Below, piece by piece: positions 31,396 through 41,968 of a stretch of DNA of 64,000 nt. The first letter of the stretch is position 1; the number at the start of each line of letters is the position of its first letter. The translations under genes were made by a program, and so were the position numbers. Under the pieces are notes generated by a model, which worked only from the letters and a program-made list of their open reading frames with translations, did not search any database and was not told the origin of the DNA. Location of the stretch: NCBI GenBank assembly GCA_008000375.1, contig SMOI01000084.1, positions 1 to 64,000 on the forward strand, in the 5' to 3' direction. The stretch is from Poteriospumella lacustris. Its lineage: Eukaryota; Sar; Chrysophyceae; Chromulinales; Dinobryaceae.

Positions 31396-32526
31396 ATGAG
31401 AACCTGTGCCTGGTCGCGAGTGAAGGCTCTGCCGGCGGCCGTGCGCGTTGCCACCGCGGCGCAGCGACGAGTCGCCGTCGGCGGCGCGTCAGTGGCGCCG
31501 CGTGCGACGCTGGCGCTGTCGACCCCGTATTCCCCGTCTATCCCCACGCCTCTGTACATTACTCGGCGCCTATTTTCGTCGTCAGGAAGCAGCCCCGAAG
31601 AGCCCGACAAGAAAGACGACGACGGCGACCTCGGCGGCTTTCGGACGCGGCACGAGCGCGACGCGTTCGAAGAGGACCAGGCGCTGCAGGATCGCTTCTA
31701 CAGCTTCTTCGGCTTCCTCTCGGTCATGGTCGACGAGCTCAAAAGCGACCTGGAGGGCAACGCGATGACCAAGTTCGTCACCAAACTGGACCGCCACGCG
31801 GTGTGCGAGCAGTACTCGGGCCTCGCGCTGCGGCTCTTCTACCAAAACGTCAACCCGCTGCTCCTCAAGTACCAGTTCGACCTCTTCGACTTCGCCGTGG
31901 GCGTCAAGGACGCCTTTCTCGTGGCGAAGGAGGCGGCGAGCGTCACGCTGGACGCGGCGATCTACCCGGAGAACTACACGACGCCGGAGAAGATCCACGA
32001 GCTCAACGAGCAGCGCGCGGTCGTCCACGACTGCTTCAGCGACAACATGCAGCGCTACCTGAAGGTCGCCGCGAAGGAGCAGGAGCTGTTCCGGCAGATG
32101 AACATCAAGCTCGAGACCGCCGCCATGTCGAAGCTCGAGGTCCTCCGCCGCGAGATCCACGATCTGCGCACGCGCATCGTGTACCCGGACCCCGCCGCCC
32201 TGCACCAGGAGGCCAAGGGCGGCGTGATCGAGCTCACGGAACAGGTCGATCCCGCCGCCGCGGGCGGGCGCAAGCGGCGGCGCAGTGCCGACGAGCGGCA
32301 GCGCGACGAGGACCTGCGGCGGTACCGCCCCGGCGCCGTCATCGCCCGCGTCGACGTGTACTTCGAAGCGGCGCCCATCGCCAGCGACAGCGCCGGCGCG
32401 AAGAAGGACGGCTCGAAGACGCTGCCCGTGGCGGAGGTCTGGGTCTTCGAGGGCTGCATCTCCGGCCACGTGCCGCTGAGCTGGATCGTCACCGAGAGCT
32501 ACTCGGTGCCGGCCCTGCGCCGCTGA
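31396..32526 (+). CDS. Mitochondrial protein with possible Tim44-like C-terminal domain
   Basis: A single exon encodes 376 residues. The first ~65 residues are rich in Arg, Ala and Ser without acids (MRTCAWSRVKALPAAVRV... then RRLFSSSG, a typical presequence end). A helical middle follows (FLSVMVDELKSDLEGNAM, then LFDFAVGVKDAF). The C terminus ends in strands VIARVDVYF and AEVWVFEGCISGHVPLSWIVTES, which resemble the Tim44/mL45-like fold in pattern. A basic KRRRSADERQR segment lies between. Mitochondrial targeting is well supported; the Tim44-like assignment is tentative. Alternatives are a lineage-specific import or mitoribosome factor. Confidence 0.6.
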   Translation: MRTCAWSRVKALPAAVRVATAAQRRVAVGGASVAPRATLALSTPYSPSIPTPLYITRRLFSSSGSSPEEPDKKDDDGDLGGFRTRHERDAFEEDQALQDRFYSFFGFLSVMVDELKSDLEGNAMTKFVTKLDRHAVCEQYSGLALRLFYQNVNPLLLKYQFDLFDFAVGVKDAFLVAKEAASVTLDAAIYPENYTTPEKIHELNEQRAVVHDCFSDNMQRYLKVAAKEQELFRQMNIKLETAAMSKLEVLRREIHDLRTRIVYPDPAALHQEAKGGVIELTEQVDPAAAGGRKRRRSADERQRDEDLRRYRPGAVIARVDVYFEAAPIASDSAGAKKDGSKTLPVAEVWVFEGCISGHVPLSWIVTESYSVPALRR

Positions 32527-32980
32527 GCCTCTTCGGCGGTGGCGGTGGCGGTGGCTGTGTTCGTGTTTGTGGGTGGGCAGCGGTGTGCTGCGTTGTAACG
32601 AGGCGTCGCTAAGTGGCGGGCGGTTTTACCCGTCGGGGCTGTGGCTGACAGCGAGAACAGTTGAGGCGGGTTACAGGCCGCGGGGCGGCGAAGGGTCCCG
32701 GACCGAGGCCACAGGGCCAGGGCCGGGGCTAGGGCCGGGGTCGAGGGAACAACTCTACAGAACGAAACGGACGGCGACTGGCGAACGACGCACGGGACAG
32801 CGGCGCCGCTACGACGCGACCGACCAACGAACAGACCGCGACACACACGGGACACACTGAGACACACACGGGACACACTGAGACACACACAGGACACACT
32901 GAGACACACGCAGGGGGAGAGACACGCACGGGACACACACGGGACACAGACAGAGACACAGGAGGCGCGGCGGGGGGGGC
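32527..32980. other. Convergent intergenic region with GACACAC minisatellite
   Basis: Two genes converge here. From ~32836 to 32962 runs an imperfect tandem repeat of GGACACACTGAGACACACAC-like units. It is followed by a G run next to the stop codon at 32981. A (GGTGGC)n stretch lies near 32537-32552. Confidence 0.7.
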
Positions 32981-34840
32981 TCAGCGGTAGACGACCTCGC
33001 CCGCTTCGCCGGAGAGCTCGGCGACGCTGTGGGCGAAGACGTCGACCAGGTCGCTCTCCAGCGCCGCCGTCGCGTGGGCCACGTTGTTGCGCAGCCACTC
33101 GACGCGGCGCTGGACGCTGCGGCCGGGCGCCGTCAGCGGCGTCAGCGTGAAGCGCGAGACGCTGCCGCGCACGCGCTCGCGCTCGTCCTCGTCGATCTGC
33201 GCCACCTGCCGCAGCAGCCGCTGCGCGTCCTCCGACAGCGGCGGCTGCGGGGCCCGCTGCTGCCGCTGCCGCAGCCGCTGCCGCGACTCGGCGAAGGGCG
33301 CGCGGTAGACGAGCACGTCGCGCACGTGGCGCAGGTCGACGACGTACGAGAACACGAGCCACGCGACCTCGCGCGGCACGCGGCGGTACGACAGCAGCGT
33401 CGCGAGCACCGCGCGCGACACGTACGTCGTCGTGAACACGTCGTGGCACGCCACCTGCAGCACCGCCACGAGGTCGCGCAGCGCCGCCAGGCGCCGCGTC
33501 ACCGGCGACGCGGTCGACGCGGGCGACGCGGGCGACCCCGCCGCAGCGGCAGCGGCAGCCGGCGGCGACGCGCGCGGCGCCACCGTCGACGCGGCGGCGG
33601 CGTCGTCTTCGTCGAGCGCCGCGAGCACCGCCGCGGCCGTCGCGGGGTCGGCGATGTCGACGACGTTCGCGCGCTGCACGTCGCGCCAGCTGCGCGCCGC
33701 CTCCGCATCGACCGCCGCCGTCGCGGTCGCTGGCCCCGACGACGGCGACGGCGACGTCGGTGTCGGCGTCGTCATCGCCAACGCGCCGCGCCGCCGGCGG
33801 CGACGGTGGCGTCGCGGCCGTCGGCGTCGGCGCTGCGCGCGCGGCGGAGGAAGGCGGCCCAGACGTCGTCGTTGCTGGCGACGCTGTGCGTCGCGTAGTT
33901 CACCTCGACGCCGCGCACGTCGGGCGCGTGGACGGCGGACGCGTCGAAGACGTCGACGGCGTCGTCGGCGACGAGCACCGCGTCCAGCGCCGCGAGCCAG
34001 CGCGCGCGCACCGCGAGAAAGTCGCGCGAGACGCGGTCGATGGGCACGCGCGCCTCGAGGTCGGTGGCGAGGCGCACGAGGCCCGGCAGCGACCCCGCCG
34101 CCGCCGCGCGCCACACGCGCTGCCACTGCGCCGCGTCGTCGGCGTCGCGTTGGCGGCTGCCGCGCCGCGCCGACGCGAAGAAGTCGCTGGCCACGAGGCG
34201 GTACAGCGCCGCCAGCCGCTGCAGCGCCTCGGCGACGCCCGACGCCGCCAGCTGCGCCTGCCACCGCTGCGCGCGGCGCCGCTCGCGGCGGACGACGACG
34301 GCGGCGGCGACGGCGGCGATGGCGCCAACCGACGTAGACGGTCGCCTCCGTCGCGAAGACCGTCAGCGTCGCGAGGCGGTCGGCGGGCTCCGCGTCGTCG
34401 TTCGCGCGCACCGCCGCGCGCACGAGACACACGAGCGCCGTCCACGCGACGCCGACGAAGGCCGCCGACCGCGCCACGACGAGGCTCGCACCGAGCACAC
34501 CGCCGCCAGCGCCGCGTCCTCGTCGCCGTCGCCGCCGCCGCCACCGCGCGCGGCGCCCGACGCGGCGTGCGCGAGCCACGGCGCCGCCGCGACGCCGAGG
34601 CACAGCGCGACGATGGGCGCGAGCACGGCGACGCGCGGCGTGACGCCGACGAGGCCGAAGCACCAGCGCAGAGCAGCGTCTGCGCCGCGCGCACCGCGAC
34701 GCGGTACGTCGGGTGCACGCGCACCTCGTCGCCGGCCGCGTCGGCGTCGCGGCGCGCGGCGTCGGCGTCGTGGGCGCCGCCGCGGTCGAAGCGGCCGCCC
34801 GTCGCCGTGTAGCGGTAGCGGTTCCGCGTCGCCGTCGCCG
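32981..34840 (-). pseudogene. Broken 3' continuation of the large membrane protein gene (at least five frame changes)
   Basis: Below the stop at 34841 the protein sense continues, but only by changing frame several times. Segments are NRYRYTATGGRFDRGG...RAAQTLL (to ~34670), then RWCFGLVG...LAPIVALCLGV (to ~34510), then VLGASLVVARSAAFVG...ATVYVGW (to ~34335). Next comes AIAAVAAAVVV...MASDFFASARRG (to ~33780), then MTTPTPTSP...ELSGEAGEVVYR ending at TGA 32981. Each switch falls in GCG/CCG repeats and none shows credible splice sites. The segments contain TM-like stretches and a final LLSYRRVPREVAWLVFSYVVDLRH block. This could be assembly error in GC-rich repeats or true decay of the 3' end. Confidence 0.6.
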
Positions 34841-37800
34841 TCAGCGCCGCCGCCGCCGCGCCGTGCCGCCGGGCGGCTCGTAGAAACGGTCGTGGACGAG
34901 GGCGGAGCTGACGACGTAGAACACGACGAGCGGCAGCGCCGCGCGGCCCAAGTCGAACTGCCGCGCGGCGCCGCAGTCGTAGCTCAGCTGCGTCGACATC
35001 ACCGCGCCGCCGCCGGCGCCCGCGACGCCGCCGGCGCCGTCGACGCAGCTCGTCGGGCGCAGCAGCGTGGCGATGACCCAGACGGCCAGCAGCTCGCCGA
35101 AGACGACGCAGAGCGCGCGGTACGTCGGGTGGTGCAGCACGGCGGCGCTCTTCGCGTGGCGGCGGTCGGCGGTGTCGCCGCCCTGCACCAGCGGCACGGC
35201 CACGAGCGCGGCCCAGACGACGACGGCGAAGGCGGCGAGGCTCACCTCGGTGCGCATGGCGGCGGCGCCGCTGGCCTCGTCGACGGCGTTCCAGACGAGC
35301 AGCCGCGACAGTTCGTCGGTGCCCAGCAGCGACGCGAACGGCTGCGACAGGTCGCGGCCCGGCGCCGCGCCGCCCTGCGACGGCGCGGCCCAAAAGAAGA
35401 AGAGCACGACCGCCGACAGCGCCAGCCAGTCCACCGCCGCCACCACCAGCGCCAGCACGTGGCTCCACTGCAGCCGCAGCGCCAGCGCCGCGCCGCCGAC
35501 GCCGCCGACGCCGCCGACGGTGGCGTAGCAGCGGCGGTTGGCCGGGTGCCAGTGCGCGAGGAGGCCGACGGCGACCTGCAGCGCGACGCAGACGCCGAGC
35601 AGCGCCAGCGCCGCGTCGTTCATGCGGCCGGCGCGCGCGCGCAGCGACGGCGACGAGACGAGGACGAGCGCCGCGACGAAGACGCCGCCGAAGAGACACG
35701 AGCCGACGGTGAAGCGCCGCGACAGCGACGCCGCCGACGTCGACAGCCACGTGCCCAGCGCGTCGGCGATGACGGCGCCGGGCAGCAGCAGCGCGTACAG
35801 CGCCGACTTCGCGAGGATGCGGTACGTCTTCAGCGCCGTCACGAGGCTCAGCAGCTCCCACAGGCGGCCGGCCACGCGGCGCACGTGGCGCGCGGCGACG
35901 TCGGCGAGGTCCTCGAGCGACGTGTCGCGGCGCAGGCCCGACGCCGACGCGACGTCGTCGACGAAGTGCGGCAGCCCCGCGACGGTGACCACGAGCACCG
36001 CGAGACACGCGGCGAGGCGCGCCAGCTGCCACAGCGTCGCGCCCACGCGCTGCACGTGGAAGAGCATGACGCTCTTGACGCCGACGCGCGGCGGGCGCCA
36101 GAGCAGCGACCGCAGCAGCGGCACCACCTCGACGACCGTCAGCAGCAGCGCCGCGGCGAAGGCGACGCCCGCCCAGTCGGAGCAGACGCGGCGCGCCATG
36201 CGGCGGACGAGCGCCTGGTGCAGCGGGTGCACGCGCAGGCCGCACGCGCCGCGGCGCAGACGCGTCCACCACGACGCGGTCTCCTCAGCGGCGGGGGCGG
36301 CGGCGGCGGGGGCGAGGACGCAGCTGCGCTCGACGGCGGCGAGCTGCTGCTGCATCGCGCGCACGACGCGGTCGTGCTCGTCGACGAGCACCAGCGCCGC
36401 CAGCCGCAGCTTCTGCTGCGTTTCCTCTTCGCTCTGCCGCGCGGGGGCGGCCTCTCCCTCGCGGCGCCCCGCGCGGCGGGCGAAGGCGCCGGCGGGCGAC
36501 GTGGCCCAGAGCGCGTAGCGCGCCAGCAGCCAGCCGAACACGCGCTGCTGCAGCTGCGCCAGCGCCTCGAGCTGCGCGGCGTCGACGGGGCGGCCGCTGG
36601 CGACGTCGCGCGCGTCGAGCGGCAGCTGCTGCAGCTTCGTCGCCTGGTACGTCGCCACGCGCATGAGCGACGCGTAGCGCTGCAGGTGGAACGCGATGGC
36701 GAAGCGCTGGCGCCGCTCCATCGTCGCGAGCGCCGCGTCGTCGGTCCAGCCGCTGCGCCAGCCGCCGTAGCCGCCGTAGTCGCCGTAGTCGCCGTAGCCG
36801 CCGCCGTAGACGCCCTCGGCGAAGCGCGCGCGCTGCGCCTTGGCGTGCTCGCTGAGCAGCGGCAGGTACAAGTCGCGCAGCTGCCGCAGGTGGAAGTCGG
36901 CCTCGGCCACGTTGCGCCAGCAGTCGCGCGCCAGCAGCGCGTACAGCTGGCGGTCGTCGCAGAAGAGGCGCTGCAGACACTGCACCAGGCGCCACGGCGA
37001 CGCGACGAGGAACACGAAGAGCAGCGCGTGCGCCGCGTCGACGGCGACCGCGGCGAAGTGGCGCGCGACGATCGTCGCGAAGGCGTCGACCTTCGCGCTG
37101 CCGGCGGTCGCCTGCAGCCGCATCGCCGCGTCGAGGCGGTGGAAGGCCTCGCCGGTGAGCGGCGCCGCGGGCAGCGGCACCGTCTCGTCGGCCGCGGCGG
37201 TGGCGGCGGCGGCGGGGGTCGTCGTCGTCGTCGTCGTCAGGGCGCGCAGCAGCTCCGCCGCCGTCAGCGACACGTAAACGAGCGGCCGCAGCGTCGTCGC
37301 GACGGGCTCGGCGGCCGACGCGCGGCTCGGCACGTGCGCGGCGAGTTGGAAGACGAGCGGCGTGTCGGGCGCGAGGAGCCGCAGCTTCTTCGCGACGGTG
37401 GAGCGCTTCACGGCGGCCAGCGGCAGCCGGAACCACACGTCCGACGCCGCCGCGCGCCGCACGAGGCCCGCGGCCGCGTCGGGTCCTTCACCGTCGGCGA
37501 CGCTGCCGCCGTGTTCGACGGCGGCGTGGCGCACGAAGCCCGCGGCGTCGGCGGAGCGGCGCAGCTTCAGCGGCAGCAGCGACCGCGCGACGCTGGTGAC
37601 GACGCCGCCGAGCGCGCGCTGCGTCTCGCGCCAGACCTCGTCGCCCACGAGCGTCAGCTGGAAGTGCTCGACCGCGTCGAAGCCGAAGACGGCGTCGTCG
37701 TCGGCGGCGGCGGTGGCGGCGTCGGAGCCGAAGGGCGTCAGCTGCACCGTCACGACCGGGTCGGTCGCCGGCCGCCACGTCACCTGCGCGCGCTGCACGT

Positions 37801-39937
37801 CGAACAGCGGCCGCCCGAGCACCGTCGCGGCCTCCAGCGCCAGCGCCAGCAGGTCCATGAGCAGCGCCGGCGCGCGATACACCGTCGCGAGCACGAGCGT
37901 CAGGGGCAGGAGCATCGCCACGTCGACGACGAGGCGCGCGCTCTGCTCCGCGGCCAGCGCGCGGCACTGCGACAGCCGCCGCCGCAGCGCGTAGCACTTC
38001 TCGTGCGGCGGCAGCGCGTGCAGCGCCGTCTCTGCGAAGACGCGGCGCATGCCGCGCAGCAGCGCCGCGGCGCGCCACAGCGACAGCAGCACGAGGCCGC
38101 CCAGCAGCACGAAGGGCACGTCGCAGGCCGCGTCGAAGAGCGCGCCCCACACGGCCCAGCGCAGTTCGTAGTCCGCGTGCGACCGCTCGACGACGTCGTC
38201 GAAGGGCTCGTCCGTCGGCGGATGCGCCTCGTCCTCGGCGGCGGTGGCGGCGGCGGCGGTGCCCGGGGGCAGCGGGCGGCGCTGCGCGTCGTAGCGGCGC
38301 AGCAGCTGCTGGCGCTCGGCGCGGTACGCGCGCTGGCTCTCGTAGCGGTAGCAGAGCACGTGCAGCCGCGCGAAGCCGAGCAGCGCGACGGTGAGGACGA
38401 GGTACGGCAGCACGAAGACGACGTCGTGCAGCACGACGAGCACGTTGAGCGCGACGAGCGCGTTGACGCGCAGGCCGCGCGCGAAGCAGTCGCGGTGCCG
38501 CAGCACCGGCACCAGCGGCACGAAGCGGTAGCCGGTCGCGACGAGGACGAGCAGCAGCGGCAGCGTCAACGCGTCGACGCAGAGGAGCAGCAGCTGCTGC
38601 AGCACGAGCGCGTAGAACTCGCAGTTGCCGCTGCGCAGCGTCTCGTCGCGCTGCAGCGCGCGCTGCAGCGGCGGCCAGCGCAGCCGCGTGGCCCAGACGA
38701 AGGCGACGGGCGCGGCGAAGCACAGGCCGTCGAGGAGGAGGCAGCAGAACTGCTTCGCGACCGTGTACAGCTCCGCCGTGCCCCAGCGGTTGTCCGCCGT
38801 CAGCAGCGCGGCGATGCAGTGGTAGCGGTAGCGCGTGGCCCAGAGGGCGGCGAGCATCGGGTACAGCAGCACGTCCGCCATCGCCAGGAGGCCCAGTCGG
38901 ATGATCTTCATGCGCAGCGCGAAGTCGGGTTCTTTGGCGTCGGGGACGACGCGGTCGAGCTGCGCGAAGACCGGCGCGGCGGCCGGTTGTTGCCCCGGCG
39001 GCAGCGGCGCGGAGATGTCGAGCGCCGCGGCCTCGTCGGCGGTCAGCGGAGCGGCGGTGCCCGCGCCGGTGGCGACGCTCGTCGGTGGACGAGGAGGCCA
39101 CACGAGCGCCATGAGCTCGGCGTGGCGCAGCGGCGACACGAAGGCGAAGAGGAACGGCAGCGCGGCGACGGCGTCGCAGAGCGCGAGGAGGCCGTGCTCC
39201 ACGACGCAGACGCGCAGCGCCGTGTGGAAGTCCGCGATGGACTCGCAGTACCGCGACGTGGACATCGTGCGATCGGCGGCCGTGAGCATGGCCGGTGCGT
39301 CGCGCCAGATCAGCGGGAAGATGCGGCAGAGGCTGGGCCACGTGGAGGGCGCGCAGACGACGAGTGGCGCGAGGAAGAAGCTCAGCACGTCGAGTGCGCT
39401 GTCCGCGCCGTACCACACGTACAGCGTGTTCCAGTAGAAGTCTTCGTCGTCGTCGTCGTAGCGGGTCCCCGTCGCGTGGTGCTTCGTCAGCACAAACGTG
39501 AGCAGCCCGAACTGGCGGCCGAATGGCGACAGCAACACGAGCGCGACGAACGGCAGCGTGAACAGGTCCGCCAGGACCAGCACGAGAGTGAGCAGGGCGC
39601 TCCCGCGGTAGTTGATGCAGTCATCTGCCGCGTCCTTGGTGCAGGCGAGGTACTTGCCCGCCGTTTTGCCCACGTGGTGCCACCGCATCGGCGATAGCAC
39701 GCCCAGCAGGAGACACGGCACGGCCACCAGGTCTACCACCGTCACGAAGAAGGAAAACAGACAACGGAACTTCCATCCGTCTTCATCGCCCGTCAAGATG
39801 AAGTAGATCTCGCCCCAGCGCCACGGAAGAATCGCCGACGCGACGCCGAAGACGGTGGCGGCCACGTTCAACGAAAAGTCGAAAATATGGTACACGACTT
39901 CGCCAAGAAACTGCAAGACGCTGGCAATTTCACTCAT
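34841..39937 (-). CDS. Very large multi-pass membrane protein, unknown family
   Basis: An uninterrupted frame of 1,698 codons starts at ATG 39937. It contains at least 15 hydrophobic segments, such as SFFVTVVDLVAVPCLLLGVL and LLTLVLVLADLFTLPFVALVLL. They are often followed by short Arg/His-rich loops, with a repeating pattern of hydrophobic pair then soluble loop suggesting internal repeats. Long soluble insertions carry Ala/Thr and Asp runs and a Gly/Tyr-rich YGGGYGDYGDYGG-like stretch. I do not recognise a transporter or channel signature. The frame stops in a (CGG)n run while homologous-looking coding sense goes on in another frame (see 32981-34840), so the true protein is probably ~2,300 residues. 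Confidence 0.7.
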   Translation of the reverse strand: MSEIASVLQFLGEVVYHIFDFSLNVAATVFGVASAILPWRWGEIYFILTGDEDGWKFRCLFSFFVTVVDLVAVPCLLLGVLSPMRWHHVGKTAGKYLACTKDAADDCINYRGSALLTLVLVLADLFTLPFVALVLLSPFGRQFGLLTFVLTKHHATGTRYDDDDEDFYWNTLYVWYGADSALDVLSFFLAPLVVCAPSTWPSLCRIFPLIWRDAPAMLTAADRTMSTSRYCESIADFHTALRVCVVEHGLLALCDAVAALPFLFAFVSPLRHAELMALVWPPRPPTSVATGAGTAAPLTADEAAALDISAPLPPGQQPAAAPVFAQLDRVVPDAKEPDFALRMKIIRLGLLAMADVLLYPMLAALWATRYRYHCIAALLTADNRWGTAELYTVAKQFCCLLLDGLCFAAPVAFVWATRLRWPPLQRALQRDETLRSGNCEFYALVLQQLLLLCVDALTLPLLLVLVATGYRFVPLVPVLRHRDCFARGLRVNALVALNVLVVLHDVVFVLPYLVLTVALLGFARLHVLCYRYESQRAYRAERQQLLRRYDAQRRPLPPGTAAAATAAEDEAHPPTDEPFDDVVERSHADYELRWAVWGALFDAACDVPFVLLGGLVLLSLWRAAALLRGMRRVFAETALHALPPHEKCYALRRRLSQCRALAAEQSARLVVDVAMLLPLTLVLATVYRAPALLMDLLALALEAATVLGRPLFDVQRAQVTWRPATDPVVTVQLTPFGSDAATAAADDDAVFGFDAVEHFQLTLVGDEVWRETQRALGGVVTSVARSLLPLKLRRSADAAGFVRHAAVEHGGSVADGEGPDAAAGLVRRAAASDVWFRLPLAAVKRSTVAKKLRLLAPDTPLVFQLAAHVPSRASAAEPVATTLRPLVYVSLTAAELLRALTTTTTTTPAAAATAAADETVPLPAAPLTGEAFHRLDAAMRLQATAGSAKVDAFATIVARHFAAVAVDAAHALLFVFLVASPWRLVQCLQRLFCDDRQLYALLARDCWRNVAEADFHLRQLRDLYLPLLSEHAKAQRARFAEGVYGGGYGDYGDYGGYGGWRSGWTDDAALATMERRQRFAIAFHLQRYASLMRVATYQATKLQQLPLDARDVASGRPVDAAQLEALAQLQQRVFGWLLARYALWATSPAGAFARRAGRREGEAAPARQSEEETQQKLRLAALVLVDEHDRVVRAMQQQLAAVERSCVLAPAAAAPAAEETASWWTRLRRGACGLRVHPLHQALVRRMARRVCSDWAGVAFAAALLLTVVEVVPLLRSLLWRPPRVGVKSVMLFHVQRVGATLWQLARLAACLAVLVVTVAGLPHFVDDVASASGLRRDTSLEDLADVAARHVRRVAGRLWELLSLVTALKTYRILAKSALYALLLPGAVIADALGTWLSTSAASLSRRFTVGSCLFGGVFVAALVLVSSPSLRARAGRMNDAALALLGVCVALQVAVGLLAHWHPANRRCYATVGGVGGVGGAALALRLQWSHVLALVVAAVDWLALSAVVLFFFWAAPSQGGAAPGRDLSQPFASLLGTDELSRLLVWNAVDEASGAAAMRTEVSLAAFAVVVWAALVAVPLVQGGDTADRRHAKSAAVLHHPTYRALCVVFGELLAVWVIATLLRPTSCVDGAGGVAGAGGGAVMSTQLSYDCGAARQFDLGRAALPLVVFYVVSSALVHDRFYEPPGGTARRRRR

Positions 39938-40409
39938 TTTAAACTACGATAAAGAATCTGAATGACGAAAGGGTCTAAACGGATGATACTTTCAAAAAAT
40001 AAAGAACGGAAAGGAGTGGGGATGTACGAGGAGAAGGATTGGCACCGGGAGGTCACAGCTGTCTCGCCCTCGCGTCTGCCCCATAAATTACTCTGAACGT
40101 ATCTTTGACAATCAGAATTGAAGCATTGAGGCCGCCAAAGTTGGCCCAGGAAGCGATTAACGCCTAATAATACCGAAGCCGGCGACGCGTTGGCTTCGCT
40201 TCCCAACCGTCGTGAGACGGGAGAGCGGTCCCACTTACGATTGCGCCGTCCGTCGGACCTGCGACCGTTACAATTTTTGTGTCACGCGACGACGTCGACG
40301 GTCGTCGGTCCATTCGAACGAACAACGTTGGCAGTTTGGTCGGCGATAGCTGGCGAAGGTTCGGTTTCATCTCTACCACAGTCTATTGTAACTCCGTGGC
40401 GAAGGAGGA
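39938..40409. promoter_or_regulatory. Divergent region: large membrane protein / five-TM protein
   Basis: It is 472 bp between opposite starts, AT-rich close to the minus-strand ATG (39938-40010) and mixed afterwards. No specific element was recognised. Confidence 0.4.
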
Positions 40410-41336
40410 ATGCAGAAGAAAAAGAAGAGCGACCGCGTCGCCGCCCTCATGGCGTACGCGAAGCGGCTGGAGGACGTCTACGAGCAGTTCTTGGTGCTGT
40501 CCCAAACGGAGCGGTTTGGAGCCTTCGCGTCATTTGCCGCCATTTGTCTGCAAGTGGGCTCGCAAATTGCCTTTCTGGTGTTTGCACTGTCGGTCCCGGT
40601 GTGCTGCGACTCGGTGGTGGAGCAGCAGTACGTGATGCAGCGCCTGCTGCCGACGCTCGGGATCGCCATCAACTTCTTTCTCGCCTTTTGGATCTATAAG
40701 AGGCGCGACTATGACTCCTTCCCTGTGGAAGACGTCGTTCCAGAGCCAGTCGTGCCGTACAGCATGTCGACGGCCGCCAAGACGAAGGAGCAGATGGAGC
40801 AGCAGCGCGCGGATCGTCTGTCGCTGTGGCAGCAGCGCAAGATGGCGATCGAGATCGTGCACGACTTCATCTTCACAGGGACCATCGTCTATTTCTTCTC
40901 GCAGTTTGGACCGGGGGCGTCGCTGGTGGGCTGCGTCCTGGCGATCGTGCGCTGCTCGGTGCTGCTGATTCGGCTGCTGCACGACGCTCTGAAGGGTGCC
41001 AACCGTGTGGCCGTCACGACGCCCGTCGTTCTCTTCGTGACACACAACCTGTGCATTATCGCGGTGTGGATTGCGGCCTTCATCTCGCTGATCACCGAGG
41101 CGCATCTGTACCGCACCAGCGCCTGCTACGACCCCTACGAGGGCGGCTGGTTCAGCGACAACGCGCTCTGCGGCGCGCAGTACTGTGGCGCACCGAACAA
41201 TATTTCGATGGCGGTGTCCACGGCGACGCTGGGCGGGGAGGTGTATTCGTTCTGCAGCGTGCTACCGTCGTCGTACAAGTTCGCGCTGCGACACGACGGC
41301 TCGAAGGGCGTGTGCTGCCACTGGGACCGACCCTGA
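40410..41336 (+). CDS. Five-TM membrane protein with Cys-rich C-terminal domain
   Basis: A single exon encodes 308 residues. There is a basic N terminus (MQKKKKSDRV), then about five hydrophobic helices at ~39-62, 79-97, 149-166, 168-190 and 204-228. The helix 2-3 loop is charged and helical (AAKTKEQMEQQRADRLS). The last ~75 residues hold eight Cys (for example ACYDPYEGGW, ALCGAQYCGAP, GVCCHWDRP). If these are paired as disulphides, the C terminus is luminal or extracellular. Family not recognised. Confidence 0.65.
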   Translation: MQKKKKSDRVAALMAYAKRLEDVYEQFLVLSQTERFGAFASFAAICLQVGSQIAFLVFALSVPVCCDSVVEQQYVMQRLLPTLGIAINFFLAFWIYKRRDYDSFPVEDVVPEPVVPYSMSTAAKTKEQMEQQRADRLSLWQQRKMAIEIVHDFIFTGTIVYFFSQFGPGASLVGCVLAIVRCSVLLIRLLHDALKGANRVAVTTPVVLFVTHNLCIIAVWIAAFISLITEAHLYRTSACYDPYEGGWFSDNALCGAQYCGAPNNISMAVSTATLGGEVYSFCSVLPSSYKFALRHDGSKGVCCHWDRP

Positions 41337-41968
41337 GCGAACTCGATTGCTGGCCTGAATACGGTGGAAGAGAATGCTCTTGTGACGCCAGCCCGTGTGT
41401 GCAGCGCTTCGTCTTCCAACGGGAAACAGAGAAGCGGCCGCTCAGAGCTTCGCTGCTGTGGGGGGTGGCGGGCTGTCGGCCACACGCGCGACGGAATCGA
41501 CGAGCTGCCCGAACGAGAGCCCACATGAGCATCGCGCAGTACACAGCTTATGGCCGGTGGCCTGTGCCCCGTGACCGGTGGCCTGTAGAAGTTGTGATGG
41601 GTATCGCCGTCGAGGCCCTGTCCGTGTCACTCGGGACAATTTGTACACTCTTTTATGAAAGTCAACCAATACTACCAGATGCGTTGGTGTCTATGTTGTA
41701 CCAGGTTGGCGCCGGCCGTTACAGTTTCGGCCGCAGCACCGCCCGGCGGCGGTTAGGTTCGCCGCTGCGACGGGCTCGTCGACTCGTCGAAGATATGCAC
41801 TAGGGATGGCACAGGACGGCGGAGCTTGCCGATAGACACACTTCAGAGAGTACACCAGTATAGGAAACGATTAACTGGGCGATCGACGGGCGCTGCCGAA
41901 ATATTGACTGAGAGAGCCACAGAGACCTCGACCCACTCGGACCCACTCGGACCCACCGTTGCACCGCG
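41337..41968. other. Intergenic region upstream of the PH-J-PDZ gene
   Basis: It is 632 bp. Just before the ATG at 41969 are three near copies of CCCACTCGGA (~41934-41957). A 13-base word ACCGGTGGCCTGT repeats at ~41551 and ~41573 with one change. No ORF is supported. Confidence 0.5.

Noticed and set aside
34040-39697. 1,885-codon plus-strand frame opposite the giant membrane protein
   Set aside because: Long because of codon bias on the other strand. The translation is Arg/Ala/Gln-rich without fold-like patterns, whereas the minus strand has regular TM helices.
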